Notes: generated from the letters alone by a model not told the origin. Counted from the stretch's first letter, positions 16,218 to 25,815 are shown. The stretch is 64,000 bases of DNA from DAOTXR01 sp034435375 (GCA_034435375.1 DAOTXR010000052.1:1-64000), one strand, 5' to 3'. Translations and numbers: made by a program.

Positions 16218-17729
16218 TCAGCGCAACCCCATACGGCGTTCGGCTAGTTCAATCACCTCGGCGGCCAGCCCCCGCCCCTGCTCGGTCAGGGCCTGCAATT
16301 CCTGGCGTGTAATGTCTGAGAAGCCAGCATCTTCAATGCCCATCAGGTTGACCAGCACGTTCAGCCGTGCGGCCTCGAGGGCGGCCACTGCCATATGCGA
16401 CCCACTAGCAGCATCGGTCACAGCGTTGATATTGCCCTGTCCGGCCACCACCTTCAGCAGCTCTAATGCAGCGACAGACAGCCGTGCTGTACGAAGCGGA
16501 ATGTCAGCTGCGTGCTTCAGTGCAGACTGGATAGCGGCAAGGCGTGACGGATCGTTTTTGTCCAGACGTTGGGCGGCCATGACTTGCTCGAAGGCTGCGC
16601 TGTCAGCGTCAATGAGCTGGCTCAGCTCCGAACGCAAGGAGTCTGCCTTGACCAGGATGTTCTGCATGGCATCCTGAGCGCCTTCGTACTTTTTCCGGCC
16701 TATGGTCAGGCGAGCTACCATCTCTGCCAGTGAAGCGGCTAGCGCACCCACTAGCGCAGCCACCGACCCCCCGCCCGGTGTAGGCTCGCCGCTGGCGACA
16801 GCGTCTAGGAAAGCTGAGGGGGTTAACGTTGCAGCTTCTGTCTGCTGAATCTTCCACTCCAGAATCTGGTTCTCGTCAAACAGGTCAAGCTGCAAGTACC
16901 AGCGCGCGCTGTCGATCAGCGCCTGCTCAGGGATCATGCCTACCACTTCGGAGTGCGTGATGCAGTAACCGTAGCGCGCTGCCTCAGCTTTGATCATCTC
17001 CTGAACACGGTGGATGGGTGTGCGGGTATAGTCAGTGAGATTAATAGAGATTTGGGCCTGTCCCTCAACCAACAGACCCAGCGCCTTGACGAAACGCAGC
17101 CCGCCATTCGAGTGGCGAATGGCGCGGGCGATTTTGCTAGCCGTCTCGACGTCATCGGTGTTCAGATAAACGTTGTAGGCGATAAGCGGAGCACGCGCTC
17201 CGATGACAGTCGCACCGGCGGTTCCTAGCTCACAGGGGCCAAAGTCAGGAGCACGGTCGGGGTCAGTCTTGATCGCATCACGCAGCCCCTCGTACTCGCC
17301 CTTACGGAGGTTAGCCAGGTTCTCGCGGTCGGGCCGGGTGGCGGCCTGCTCGTAGAGGTAGACCGGGATGCCAAGCTCTTGGCCCACATGCTGGCCTAAC
17401 CGCCGAGCCATCTCAATGCATGTAGACATCGTGACTCCCCGGATTGGCACAAAGGGCACCACATCGGTCGCGCCGATACGAGGGTGCTCGCCAGTGTGCT
17501 GGGTCATGTCGATCAGTGCAGCGGCAGTTTTGATGGCTCCAAAGGCGGCCTTTTCCACGCTGTCCGGTGTGCCGACAAAGGTCAGCACAGTGCGATTATG
17601 GTCTGGATCTGAGCTGCAATCCAATATGGTAGTGCCCGGTACACTACGCACCGCATTGACAATGGCATTGACAACTTCGGGGCGGCGGCCCTCACTGAAA
17701 TTTGGGACGCACTCGACCATGGGTTTCAC
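16218..17729 (-). CDS. ftcD: Bifunctional glutamate formimidoyltransferase / folate cyclodeaminase (FTCD-type)
   Basis: This 503-residue fusion has an N-terminal formiminotransferase (about 1-300) that moves a formimino group between formiminoglutamate and tetrahydrofolate. Motifs include VECVPNFSEGR at the start and HTGEHPRIGATDVVPF, which contains the conserved His. The C-terminal cyclodeaminase/cyclohydrolase domain (about 305-500) is marked by EPTPGGGSVAALVGA. The fused form is the animal-type FTCD architecture and also occurs in some bacteria. It would join histidine degradation to one-carbon metabolism, but no hut genes lie in the window. Confidence 0.93.
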   Translation of the reverse strand: MKPMVECVPNFSEGRRPEVVNAIVNAVRSVPGTTILDCSSDPDHNRTVLTFVGTPDSVEKAAFGAIKTAAALIDMTQHTGEHPRIGATDVVPFVPIRGVTMSTCIEMARRLGQHVGQELGIPVYLYEQAATRPDRENLANLRKGEYEGLRDAIKTDPDRAPDFGPCELGTAGATVIGARAPLIAYNVYLNTDDVETASKIARAIRHSNGGLRFVKALGLLVEGQAQISINLTDYTRTPIHRVQEMIKAEAARYGYCITHSEVVGMIPEQALIDSARWYLQLDLFDENQILEWKIQQTEAATLTPSAFLDAVASGEPTPGGGSVAALVGALAASLAEMVARLTIGRKKYEGAQDAMQNILVKADSLRSELSQLIDADSAAFEQVMAAQRLDKNDPSRLAAIQSALKHAADIPLRTARLSVAALELLKVVAGQGNINAVTDAASGSHMAVAALEAARLNVLVNLMGIEDAGFSDITRQELQALTEQGRGLAAEVIELAERRMGLR

Positions 17730-17823
17730 AATAGAAGGCTCCTTGTTCGACGGCGGCGCAGCCGGGGCGGATTATAGCGTGCTGAAACACGTGCTACAAC
17801 AGGGTGCAGGATGGGGAAGAAAG

Positions 17824-17853
17824 CAGGCCCCTCGCGTGCGAAGGAGGGGCCTG
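17824..17853 (-). terminator. Terminator after mutS2
   Basis: CAGGCCCCTC (17824-17833) and GAGGGGCCTG (17844-17853) form a perfect 10-bp stem with a 10-nt loop, starting 5 nt past the mutS2 stop. A T-rich segment follows on that strand. Confidence 0.7.
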
Positions 17854-17858
17854 TGGGT

Positions 17859-20312
17859 TCAGTACGACGGCACAAAATAGACCACCGTCACGCCCTCCCC
17901 CCCCTGATCCTGCGAAGCGCTTTTGTATTCCTTGACCAGGGGGTGCCTGCGCAGTGTGTCCCGCACACCCTTGCGCAGGATGCCCGATCCTTTGCCGTGT
18001 ACAATACGCACCCAGGGCAGGCCAGACATGTAAGCTTGGTCCAGATAGCCGTCAAGCAGGGGGATGGCATCCTCAAGCGTCATGCCGATCAACTGGAGTT
18101 CCAGTCCGGGGCTTTCGGCGCTGGGCACCTTGACCGAACCGACGTGCTCGTAGCGGGTGCCGATCTCGTCTTGGGCTTTGCGTTTGCGCTGGGATCGCAC
18201 CTCCAGTGTGTCTGGGGCCACACGGACTCGGAACTGGCCTACCTGCACTTCAACCTCACCTCCACCATCCATAGCGACAATCTCGCCCTCGGCATTGAGG
18301 CGCGACACAAACACGATATCGCCCACGCTCAGGCGGTCGTCGTGTTGTTCATAGTCGGTGGACCCGGCAGCAGAGGCCGGGAGTATTGTCGCTGTCCTCG
18401 CCGCTGGCTCACCGATCAGGCTATCCAAGCTTTCGGCATCACTTTCGACAGTTTTGAGTGCATCTGTGATGGCTGACATTGAGGTGAGCTGTGATGGAGG
18501 GATCGCCCTCAGACGGCGGCGCAGCTCGCGAATCTCCTCGCGCAGCGCTTCAAGCTCCTGCTGAGCCTCGGCACGCGCCGTCTCGAGAACGGCCTGCCGC
18601 TCCTCTTCGATGCCTGCCAGTCGCGCCTCTAACTCGCTGCGCAGCCGATTGACGGTACGTTCGGCGAGATACAGGCGGTTCTGGGTCTCACGAATCTCCT
18701 CGCGGGTGCGGTGGATCTCCTCGAGCAGATCATCGGCGTGCAGGTCGTCGGCGGTTACAAAGCTGCGGGCAGCCTCGATGATGGGGCTAGGCAGACCGAG
18801 CCGTGTGGCGATGGCAATCGCGTTGGAACGGCCTGGCAGGCCAATCACCAGCCGATAGGTGGGAGACAGCGTCTCAACGTCGAACTCGACGCTAGCATTG
18901 CGCACCCCTTCCATGCTATGCGCATATAGCTTCAGTTCAGGGTAGTGCGTGGCAACGAAAGTGGTGATCCCCCGCGCACGCAGATCGTCCAAGATGGCGC
19001 GGGCAATGGCTGCACCTTCAGCGGGGTCGGTCCCTGCACCAAGTTCGTCTAACAGCACCAGTGAACGTTCGTCGGCCTTTTCCAGGATGTCAATGATGTG
19101 TGTCAGGTGGGCTGAGAACGTACTCAGTGACTGCTCGATGCTCTGCTCGTCACCAATATCGGCATAGACGGCGTCGAACACCGTCAACGTTGATCCCTCG
19201 GCTGCCGGAATGTGCAGCCCACACTGGGCCATCAGGATCAGTAGACCAGTTGTCTTGAGGGAGACGGTCTTGCCGCCGGTGTTCGGCCCGGTGATGATGA
19301 GCATATAGGTCTTCTCGTCCAACTCAACATCGATAGGGACCACACGCTGCGGGTCGATCAGAGGGTGGCGTGCGTTGTACAGCCGGATGGTGCTGCCCGG
19401 TGTGCGCTGCTGGTCAAAGTCGACCAGCACAGGTGGGCTGGCCCGGAGAGCATTGGCATACTTGGCTTTGGCGAATGCTGCGTCGAGTGCTGCCAGCGAG
19501 TCTACCGTCCAGCGGATCGCGTCAGCGTGCTGCCCAACTAACTCGCTGACCTCGCGCAGGATGCGCAGAATCTCGTTGTGCTCGGCAATCTGCAGTTCGC
19601 GGATCTCGTTGTTGATCTCGACCGTCTCAATCGGTTCAACAAACAGTGTTGCACCAGAAGAGGACTGGTCATGGACAATTCCCCTGATCCGCCCCTTGGC
19701 TTCGGACTTGACAGGGATCACATAGCGCCCCTCCCGCATGGTGATCAGTGTCTCCTGGAGATAGGGAGTGTAACGGCTGCTGCCGATGATCGATTGGAGC
19801 TTGGACTGCAGACGGTTGTGCGCCACACGGAGATCGTTCCGGATCTGTGCCAGCTTGGGGCTAGCCGAGTCAAGTATCTCGCCGTTGTCGTCAATGACGC
19901 GCGTAATCGCGGTCACCACATCCCGACACTCGTCGAGGCCATAGGCAATCTCGGCCAGCAGGGGGAAGCGGTCGGCGGCTTTGTGAATCACTTGCTTGAG
20001 TGCTGCTGCTGACTGCAGCGTAGACTTGGTGTCGAGCAGTTGCTCTGGCGTGAGCGTCATACCGCGCTCGGCGTAGCTTGCCTGGGGCCGTACATCGTGC
20101 GCCCCGCCGACGCTCACCGTGCTGCGCTCTTCGATCAGGCGGCGCGCCTCAGTGGTTTCTTGAAGGCGGCGCTGTGCGGTTTCCAGATCGCTTGTAGGTT
20201 CCAGGCTTTCCAACAGGGCGCGACTGGCCGAGAAAGCGGCATAGCCTGCCAACTGCGCCAATATTTTGGTCAGTTCAAGTTTTGTGTAGGTTTTGGGGTC
20301 CATTTCGGTCAT
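17859..20312 (-). CDS. mutS2: MutS2 endonuclease / ribosome-rescue ATPase
   Basis: The 817-residue protein has MutS2 architecture. An N-terminal clamp/core region is followed by an ABC-type ATPase with Walker A ITGPNTGGKTVSL at about 336-348 and Walker B RSLVLLDELGAGTDP. A long charged coiled coil (about 520-610) follows, and then a C-terminal Smr nuclease domain with IVHGKGSGILRKGV. MutS2 lacks the mismatch-recognition domain of MutS. Family members suppress homologous recombination, and in Bacillus split collided ribosomes. It begins 10 nt after fabI, so the two form an operon, and a strong hairpin follows. Confidence 0.95.
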   Translation of the reverse strand: MTEMDPKTYTKLELTKILAQLAGYAAFSASRALLESLEPTSDLETAQRRLQETTEARRLIEERSTVSVGGAHDVRPQASYAERGMTLTPEQLLDTKSTLQSAAALKQVIHKAADRFPLLAEIAYGLDECRDVVTAITRVIDDNGEILDSASPKLAQIRNDLRVAHNRLQSKLQSIIGSSRYTPYLQETLITMREGRYVIPVKSEAKGRIRGIVHDQSSSGATLFVEPIETVEINNEIRELQIAEHNEILRILREVSELVGQHADAIRWTVDSLAALDAAFAKAKYANALRASPPVLVDFDQQRTPGSTIRLYNARHPLIDPQRVVPIDVELDEKTYMLIITGPNTGGKTVSLKTTGLLILMAQCGLHIPAAEGSTLTVFDAVYADIGDEQSIEQSLSTFSAHLTHIIDILEKADERSLVLLDELGAGTDPAEGAAIARAILDDLRARGITTFVATHYPELKLYAHSMEGVRNASVEFDVETLSPTYRLVIGLPGRSNAIAIATRLGLPSPIIEAARSFVTADDLHADDLLEEIHRTREEIRETQNRLYLAERTVNRLRSELEARLAGIEEERQAVLETARAEAQQELEALREEIRELRRRLRAIPPSQLTSMSAITDALKTVESDAESLDSLIGEPAARTATILPASAAGSTDYEQHDDRLSVGDIVFVSRLNAEGEIVAMDGGGEVEVQVGQFRVRVAPDTLEVRSQRKRKAQDEIGTRYEHVGSVKVPSAESPGLELQLIGMTLEDAIPLLDGYLDQAYMSGLPWVRIVHGKGSGILRKGVRDTLRRHPLVKEYKSASQDQGGEGVTVVYFVPSY

Positions 20313-20322
20313 ATCATGACCA

Positions 20323-21123
20323 TCACCCGTCTTGTTCTAACTCCTCGAAGGGGACGGTCATGCCCATGATATTCCAACCAGCATCGACGTACAGGACTTC
20401 GCCAGTGACGGCCCGTGCCATGTCAGAGCACAGGAAAACGGCGGCCTGTCCAATGTCTTCCTGAGTGATCGCCATGCGCAGCGGCGAGACTTCTTCGTGG
20501 TAGCGCATCATCTTACGGAAGCCTGCCACCCCTGAGGCTGCCAGCGTCTTGATCGGACCAGCAGAGATGGCATTCACACGAATGCCTTTAGGCCCCAGAT
20601 CGTGTGCCAGATAGCGAACACATGACTCCAGCGCTGCTTTGGCGACACCCATGACGTTGTAGTGCGGCATTACAGCGACACCGCCATAGTAGGTCATGGT
20701 CACGATAGCCCCCCCGCTGGGCATCAGTTTCTCAGCCCGCTGCGCCAGGGCCACCAGCGAGTACGCGCTGATCTCCAGCGCTGTCTTGAAGCCGGCCCGG
20801 CTTGTGTCAACGAAGCGGCCATCGAGGTCCTGGCGCTCAGCAAAGGCGACGGAGTGCACCAGCACGTCGAGAGTGCCATAGGTCTGCTTGGCCTTCTCGA
20901 ACACGCGGTCAATCGCCATGTCGTCAGCAACATTGCACTCCTCGATCAACTTTGCGTCGACGCTCTCTGCCAACGGTCTGACACGTCGTTCTAGCTCGGG
21001 AATCCCGTAACTGAAGCCGACCTGGGCGCCCTGGGCATGAAGCGCCTGGGCAATTCCCCACGCAATCGAGTACTTGTTGGCCACGCCGAAGATTAGCGCG
21101 GTCTTGCCATCCAGCAGGCCCAT
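20323..21123 (-). CDS. fabI: Enoyl-[acyl-carrier-protein] reductase FabI
   Basis: FabI carries out the last reduction of each fatty-acid elongation cycle, turning enoyl-ACP to acyl-ACP with NADH. The 266-residue short-chain dehydrogenase has the FabI-type cofactor loop [13 protein letters not shown]. Its catalytic pair is Tyr155 and Lys162 in YNVMGVAK, with the Tyr-x6-Lys spacing typical of FabI and not the Tyr-x3-Lys of ordinary SDRs. Triclosan-type inhibitors act on this class. GGGAGGG precedes the ATG at about 7 nt. It leads a two-gene unit with mutS2. Confidence 0.95.
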   Translation of the reverse strand: MGLLDGKTALIFGVANKYSIAWGIAQALHAQGAQVGFSYGIPELERRVRPLAESVDAKLIEECNVADDMAIDRVFEKAKQTYGTLDVLVHSVAFAERQDLDGRFVDTSRAGFKTALEISAYSLVALAQRAEKLMPSGGAIVTMTYYGGVAVMPHYNVMGVAKAALESCVRYLAHDLGPKGIRVNAISAGPIKTLAASGVAGFRKMMRYHEEVSPLRMAITQEDIGQAAVFLCSDMARAVTGEVLYVDAGWNIMGMTVPFEELEQDG

Positions 21124-21430
21124 GGAAAGTCCCTCCCCCTCACTCTGATATGATCTTCTCGTCTTTCGGTCGACAGGCAGCCTGTGATCTGTAACCCCTC
21201 CGCCGGGTTCAGGGAGCGCACCGGTGTCGCTACCAGGACCACCCTCATCGGGAAAACTCGATGCGATGTTTCACATCCAGCACATATGCCATGGTAGGAT
21301 ACACGTAGTCATGTACGAGCGAGCAACCGGCGGGTTCCACAGCGCTTGGCCGAAAGGATTCCCGGCCAGCTCTGAGGTCTCAAGAAGCATCGAGAGCACA
21401 ATATATCCCCAATTGGTTCGGCAAGGGCAT
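21124..21430. other. Gene-free stretch between fabI and the XRE gene
   Basis: About 307 bp. An open plus-strand frame runs through here into the antisense of the XRE gene but resembles no protein family. The fabI upstream region contains a good Shine-Dalgarno sequence but no clear -35/-10 pair. Confidence 0.4.
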
Positions 21431-21820
21431 TTAGTCCTGCGATTTGAGGAGTCCGTTCAGGATTGCGGGATTGGTGACAACGAGCACGGTGATCGTACAG
21501 CCACGGATGATGTAAGTAGTTCCATCTGTGGTAGTGATCACATCACCGCCGACCGAATCCCGGCCAATGACCTTATCACCTCTCATCGCATCGCCACTGA
21601 CCTGGATATCAACCACGGGGGGTGTTCCTGGTGAAGAAGCCGCATAAGCTTTCTCCAAGCTCGCAACGAGTGCATCGAGCTTTTCCTGATTCGCCGAGCG
21701 CGGTCGGGAAATCTCACGCTCCCATCGTGAGAGTGTGGTGCGAGAGATGTGCAGCATCCTTGCCACTAGAGACTGAGGCCATCCCCACAACTGGCGTAGT
21801 TGCTTCAATTTGTCGATCAT
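21431..21820 (-). CDS. XRE-family regulator with Gly/Asp-repeat tail
   Basis: A 129-residue protein. Residues about 1-60 form a helix-turn-helix of the Cro/XRE type (WPQSLVARMLHISRTTLSRWERE). The tail contains a run of GD-type repeats (SGDAMRGDKVIGRDSVGGDVI). Such Gly-Asp-Lys repeats occur in multidomain signalling and conflict-system proteins of Chloroflexota, Cyanobacteria and Actinobacteria and may fold as short beta-turn repeats. Its targets are unknown; autoregulation is plausible. The gene has a leaderless promoter whose -10 ends 5 nt before the ATG. Confidence 0.8.
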   Translation of the reverse strand: MIDKLKQLRQLWGWPQSLVARMLHISRTTLSRWEREISRPRSANQEKLDALVASLEKAYAASSPGTPPVVDIQVSGDAMRGDKVIGRDSVGGDVITTTDGTTYIIRGCTITVLVVTNPAILNGLLKSQD

Positions 21821-21825
21821 GTTCG

Positions 21826-21855
21826 ATTACACCTGTTCTCTACAGATCGAGTCAA
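21826..21855 (-). promoter_or_regulatory. Leaderless promoter of the XRE gene
   Basis: On the minus strand, TTGACT (21855-21850), an 18-bp spacer and TGTAAT (21831-21826), with 5 nt left before the ATG at 21820. Confidence 0.65.
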
Positions 21856-21865
21856 GGGGATGTGA

Positions 21866-22801
21866 TCACTCAATCATAGCCGCAAAGCGGGGGTCGCGTT
21901 CCAGCATAAGCTGTAGGCCATCGAGGAGGGTGATTCTGGGTTCGAAGCCAAGCAGCGCCCGCGCACGGGTCAGATCGGCGCACATGCGATCCACGCCGCC
22001 AGACTGTCTTGTGTTGTAGATTGGCTCCAGCCTAGCGCCGATTACCTGAGCAACAGCATCGACCAGATCGATGATGCTGGTCTCTTTCCCGCTGCCGACA
22101 TTAATCACCTGCCGGTTGACGTTTGAGGCAGTAGAAGCTGCGATCAATGCATCTACCACGTCGTCCAGGTAGACAAAATCACGAGTCTGACGCCCGTCGC
22201 CGAAGATAACCAGCGACGCTTTGCCGAGCGCAGCCCTAACGAAGCGTGGGATCACTGGTGCATGGGAAGCGGGCAGCTGCTGGCCGGGACCGTAGGCATT
22301 GAAGATACGCAGTGACACTGTCTCGATACCCCACAGCGTGCCAATGGTACGAACATAGGTCTCAGCGGCAAACTTGCTGACCGCATAGGGTGAGTCTGGG
22401 TCAGGAGTCATATCTTCGCGCAGGGGCTGTGTCGACTGCCTACCATAGACGGCCCCAGACGAGGCCAGCACCACGCGCTTGACGCCTGCATCACGCATGG
22501 CCTCCATCACGCTCACCGTACCGCCCACGTTGACCTGATTGTAGTCGTGGGGATACTGGATCGACTCGGGCACAGAAACCCGCGCTGCCAGGTGGTACAC
22601 ACAATCGATACCCTGCAGGAGCGACCACAGCTTGGGGATGTCAGCCACATCTCCGCGCGTGAATAAGACATGGGGATTCAGCCGTTGGGGATCGCCGGCA
22701 GTCAGGTTGTCTAGCACACGGACCTCGTGCCCCTGCTTGGCCAAGCGATTGGCCAAAGCCGAGCCGAGGAAGCCTGCACCGCCTGTTACGAGAAAGTGCA
22801 T
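21866..22801 (-). CDS. NAD-dependent sugar-nucleotide epimerase/dehydratase
   Basis: A 311-residue extended SDR of the UDP-glucose 4-epimerase-like group. The Rossmann motif FLVTGGAGFLGSALANRL opens the protein. The catalytic region has LASSGAVYG followed by SPYAVSKFAAE (Tyr-x3-Lys), and NAYGPGQQLPASHAPVIPRF follows. It would interconvert or dehydrate nucleotide sugars for surface polysaccharides. The ATG at 22801 was chosen over 22876 because it begins the Rossmann strand. No glycosyltransferases are adjacent, so the sugar cannot be named. Confidence 0.88.
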   Translation of the reverse strand: MHFLVTGGAGFLGSALANRLAKQGHEVRVLDNLTAGDPQRLNPHVLFTRGDVADIPKLWSLLQGIDCVYHLAARVSVPESIQYPHDYNQVNVGGTVSVMEAMRDAGVKRVVLASSGAVYGRQSTQPLREDMTPDPDSPYAVSKFAAETYVRTIGTLWGIETVSLRIFNAYGPGQQLPASHAPVIPRFVRAALGKASLVIFGDGRQTRDFVYLDDVVDALIAASTASNVNRQVINVGSGKETSIIDLVDAVAQVIGARLEPIYNTRQSGGVDRMCADLTRARALLGFEPRITLLDGLQLMLERDPRFAAMIE

Positions 22802-22885
22802 ACGAGTTGGCTCCCCTGGTATACAGTTCCGAACGGCCAGCAGCAAACATCGAGGCCAGACCGCACGCGCCAGCAACGCGCACAG

Positions 22886-23221
22886 TCAACGGACAAATTG
22901 GAACCCCCGTCGGTACCTGACCACTTTGAACGAATAGTTGCGGATGAAGGTCTGGAAGCGGGACTCAAGGTCATGCCAGCGCTCGCTTTGCAGCATGTCA
23001 CGGATGGTGTCGAAGTCTTCGGCAACAAAAGTTGCCATGCGCAAGGGATAGTCGCCGTAGGCAGTGTGCCACGCTTCGGTCATATAGAGGCCCATCTCTT
23101 GCAATGTGGGCACCAGTTCGCCCATCACGAACTGGAAGTAATCTTCCTGGCTGGTCGGCTGCAGGTCATAGGACACGATCACCTTATAGCGTGGAATGAT
23201 GATCTCGCGTTTCTCTTCCAT
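22886..23221 (-). CDS. Small ferredoxin-fold (dimeric alpha/beta barrel-like) protein
   Basis: A 111-residue protein with the pattern of a single dimeric alpha/beta-barrel unit: strand KVIVSYDLQ, helix EDYFQFVMGELVPTL, strand AWHTAYGDYPLRMATFVAED, helix DTIRDMLQSERWHDL and strand FKVVRYRRGFQF. No exact family is recognised and no catalytic residue is evident. The start at 23221 follows AGGAG with 9-nt spacing; the frame is open farther back into the end of the upstream radical-SAM gene. It lies between AmrS and the epimerase, on the same strand. Confidence 0.6.
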   Translation of the reverse strand: MEEKREIIIPRYKVIVSYDLQPTSQEDYFQFVMGELVPTLQEMGLYMTEAWHTAYGDYPLRMATFVAEDFDTIRDMLQSERWHDLESRFQTFIRNYSFKVVRYRRGFQFVR

Positions 23222-23321
23222 GCCGCCCGCTCCTGCCAGAAGTGGCATCTCCTTGCTAAACATCTCTACCTTTTCACCAACGTAGAGTGTAACCCACCTC
23301 AGGACGGCGCTCAACCTTTGA

Positions 23322-24431
23322 TCACGCCCAGATGCCAGCAATGGCAGTACCACACCTCGGACATGTTCCATCTGCCTTGAGGTCGTTAAAGATCACCTGA
23401 AAGCCTCGCCGCTTAATGAGAGTTGTCTGGCAGTTCGGACAACGTGTATCTTCCCAATCTTGAGTGCGCCCCGGCAGGTTTCCGGCGTAAACGTAGTGCA
23501 GCCCGGCTTCCAAGCCGATCTCGGCAGCCCGCAGCAGCGTGGACACAGGTGTGCCATCTCGGTCGGTCATCTTGTAGTCAGGGTGAAAAGCCGTCACGTG
23601 CCAGGGGATGTCAGGAGATACCGAACGTATGAACCGGGCAGCGTCCCATATCTCCTCGTTGCTGTCGTTCATGCCAGGGATGATCAGCGTGACAACCTCG
23701 ACCCACATGCCGAGCGCATGTGCTCGCTGGATGGTATCGAGTACCGGTTGAAGCACACCGCCGATGATCTTGCGGTAGGTCGAGTCACGCATAGCCTTGA
23801 GGTCCACTTTGTATCCGTCAAGCCAAGGGGCCAGGTATTCCAACACCTCTGGCGTGGAATTTCCATTGGATACATACACTGTCCGCATTCCGGCTTGACG
23901 AGCCAGCTTGAAAATCTCAACGGCCCACTCGGAGGTGATCAGCGGCTCGTTGTAGGTGCTGGCGATGCTCCGAGATCGGGAGTCAACTGCCAGGTTGACG
24001 AGCTGCCGGGCAGTAAGCGGCTGGGGCCTGACGCCTGCCATGTCGTCCCGCAGGGTCTGCGAGGTCAGCCAGTTTTGGCAGAAATCACAGTGAAAGTCGC
24101 AGCCCAACATGCCAAAGCTGAAAGCAGCCGTGCCGGGGAGCACGTGGAAGAAAGGCTTCTTTTCGATAGGGTCCACCTGCAATGCCCCAACATAGCCATG
24201 CGGAACGTACAAGATACCCTCTCGGTTAAACCGCACCTGGCAGATGCCGCGCCGCCCATCTTTGATCAGACAGCGATGACCACAAGCTGTGCACCGTAGC
24301 TTCCTCTCTTCCGCGTCAACGACCTCGTACAGGTCTCCTGGTACAGTCATACTGTCGAGCAGCTCACCCAGAGTCTGTTTACGCACAACCATCTGGCTCT
24401 CCAAATTCCCTGACCGAGCATTCATATTCAT
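23322..24431 (-). CDS. amrS: AmmeMemoRadiSam system radical SAM enzyme (AmrS)
   Basis: A 369-residue radical-SAM protein of the pyruvate-formate-lyase-activase-like AmrS family. The N-terminus carries a Cys pair (LRCTACGHRCLIKDGRRGIC). The [4Fe-4S] motif CxxxCxxC is in MLGCDFHCDFCQNW. A further Cys pair is at the C-terminus (CPNCQTT and CPRCGTA). AmrS is defined by co-occurrence with Memo and AMMECR1 proteins, and its reaction is unknown. A Memo homologue lies at 32368-33207, about 8 kb away on the other strand; AMMECR1 is not in the window. The first of two closely spaced ATGs is used; AmrS could also start at 24425. Confidence 0.9.
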   Translation of the reverse strand: MNMNARSGNLESQMVVRKQTLGELLDSMTVPGDLYEVVDAEERKLRCTACGHRCLIKDGRRGICQVRFNREGILYVPHGYVGALQVDPIEKKPFFHVLPGTAAFSFGMLGCDFHCDFCQNWLTSQTLRDDMAGVRPQPLTARQLVNLAVDSRSRSIASTYNEPLITSEWAVEIFKLARQAGMRTVYVSNGNSTPEVLEYLAPWLDGYKVDLKAMRDSTYRKIIGGVLQPVLDTIQRAHALGMWVEVVTLIIPGMNDSNEEIWDAARFIRSVSPDIPWHVTAFHPDYKMTDRDGTPVSTLLRAAEIGLEAGLHYVYAGNLPGRTQDWEDTRCPNCQTTLIKRRGFQVIFNDLKADGTCPRCGTAIAGIWA

Positions 24432-24607
24432 TCTAGCACATTGTCGGCTCAGTTTCAGAGGCTACAATGTTACAGATATTGGATGATTCTAACGATTTTC
24501 AGACCGACTTCTAGCGTCCTATTTATTGTCTCAGGGCCTGGATGAAGCTAGACTGGTGCTTGAGTCGAACAAATGGTCGCCTTTTGTCTTACAGGAGACA
24601 ATACGCG

Positions 24608-24955
24608 GTGCTCAACTCCCAAACCCTCTATCCTGCTTTTGCTGTGAATCAGCTTCGCTGCCAGTACGGCCAGCGCTGGGCTGAGCTTGTCGACTGGATA
24701 AGCACGCTGCCACACAGGCACCCCTCGGCAATTGCCTTCACGCTGACTGTCCGCCGTCTGGGTCGCATGATCGAAAGACGGGGCCATTCCGACGCATCGT
24801 GCGCGGTGTGCATCTCGCACATTGTGGCCGATTTCAAGGGCAGTGAGCAAGAGCTGTTGGACCTTTTCTACAGGAACCTGGATGAGGTTACTGCAACACT
24901 CGACACTATGCAGCGGCGTAAGACCACCCGCCAGCAGCAGGCCAGTGTGGCGTGA
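24608..24955 (+). CDS. Conserved hypothetical small protein
   Basis: A 115-residue soluble protein with no recognised domain. It is helical, with WAELVDWISTLP early, two cysteines in SDASCAVCISH, and a helical C-terminus (ELLDLFYRNLDEVTATLDTM). The GTG at 24608 is chosen because AGGAGA at 24593-24598 lies 9 nt upstream; the frame extends back to 24542 without a better signal. The CxxC might bind metal or be redox active. The gene faces away from amrS. Confidence 0.55.
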   Translation: MLNSQTLYPAFAVNQLRCQYGQRWAELVDWISTLPHRHPSAIAFTLTVRRLGRMIERRGHSDASCAVCISHIVADFKGSEQELLDLFYRNLDEVTATLDTMQRRKTTRQQQASVA

Positions 24956-25089
24956 CGCTGATCGGGGGAGATGGTCGAGGCGACTGGCAAAGATCAGCCG
25001 CCTTTTTGATTCCCCATCTGGGCCAGCTTATACTTTGGCGTGCACTGATGGATGAGGGGCTTGTCTATCCTGTTATAAGGAGGAGCACC

Positions 25090-25458
25090 ATGTTCCGTGG
25101 AAGTAAGTCTGAGGCTGAACTACGTTTTGAGCTATTGACCTGGGGATTGATCCTGATCATCGCTGCGGTCATGTATGTTCTCTTCTACAAACTGTTGCCG
25201 TCGCTAATGCTGTTCCTCCCTGGTCTTATCCTCTTGGGATCGGCCATTTTTCAGGACATGCAACCGGATTGGCATGCAGGCTGGCTCACCTATGTACTGG
25301 CGATCCTTGTGGTGGCGACAGGACTAGCCGGGATCGTGAACTCGCTGCTAGGTGAGGTAGTGAAGGTCCCCAGCGGGTTGTGGCTAGTGATCGCGGCTGT
25401 GGAGTTGGGGGCGGTGTTTATTGCAAAGGCGCTGTACGATCCCTCACCCAAGGGCTGA
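25090..25458 (+). CDS. Four-helix integral membrane protein
   Basis: A 122-residue membrane protein with four predicted transmembrane helices, after a short charged N-terminus (MFRGSKSEAELRFE). No family is recognised. The ATG at 25090 has a strong Shine-Dalgarno sequence (AAGGAGGAG ending about 5 nt upstream), far better than the upstream in-frame start at 24952, which overlaps the preceding gene. Confidence 0.7.
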   Translation: MFRGSKSEAELRFELLTWGLILIIAAVMYVLFYKLLPSLMLFLPGLILLGSAIFQDMQPDWHAGWLTYVLAILVVATGLAGIVNSLLGEVVKVPSGLWLVIAAVELGAVFIAKALYDPSPKG

Positions 25459-25566
25459 TGGAGTGAGCCAATCGAATCTGAGCGAAAACAAGACGGATGC
25501 GCCTCCATTCTCTGTGCATCCATCCGGAGAGATGCCGTTGACAGGCCATAGGGGATAGTGCCGCTC

Positions 25567-25815
25567 CTATCGCTGGGGTGGTCGTTGCCACGATTGGATG
25601 ACCAAGCAGGTCATCGTAGCGATGATGCCCTCCATTGCCCGAAGCCGGAGCACTGTCTCATTGATGACATCCAGGTCCTTGCCCTCGATCTCCAGCACGC
25701 AGTCATAGGGGCCGTGGATCAGATTGGCCTCCATGACGTGTGCCTCGTCCTTGAGGGCCTGCATCAGATCCGCCGTATTCTGTGGGCTGACCTTCAGCAT
25801 GACATAGGCACGCAT
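25567..25815 (-). CDS. Stand-alone Lrp/AsnC ligand-binding (RAM) domain protein
   Basis: An 82-residue protein consisting only of the Lrp/AsnC effector-binding domain (RAM fold): RAYVMLKVSPQNT, the GPYDCVLEIEG strand and a C-terminal IIATMTCLVIQ strand. It lacks a DNA-binding domain. Such stand-alone RAM proteins assemble into rings that bind amino acids and can modulate full-length Lrp proteins. No full-length Lrp is in the window. Confidence 0.85.
   Translation of the reverse strand: MRAYVMLKVSPQNTADLMQALKDEAHVMEANLIHGPYDCVLEIEGKDLDVINETVLRLRAMEGIIATMTCLVIQSWQRPPQR

Noticed and set aside
21224..21634. 136-codon plus-strand frame
   Set aside because: Mostly antisense to the XRE gene, no domain, no ribosome-binding site.
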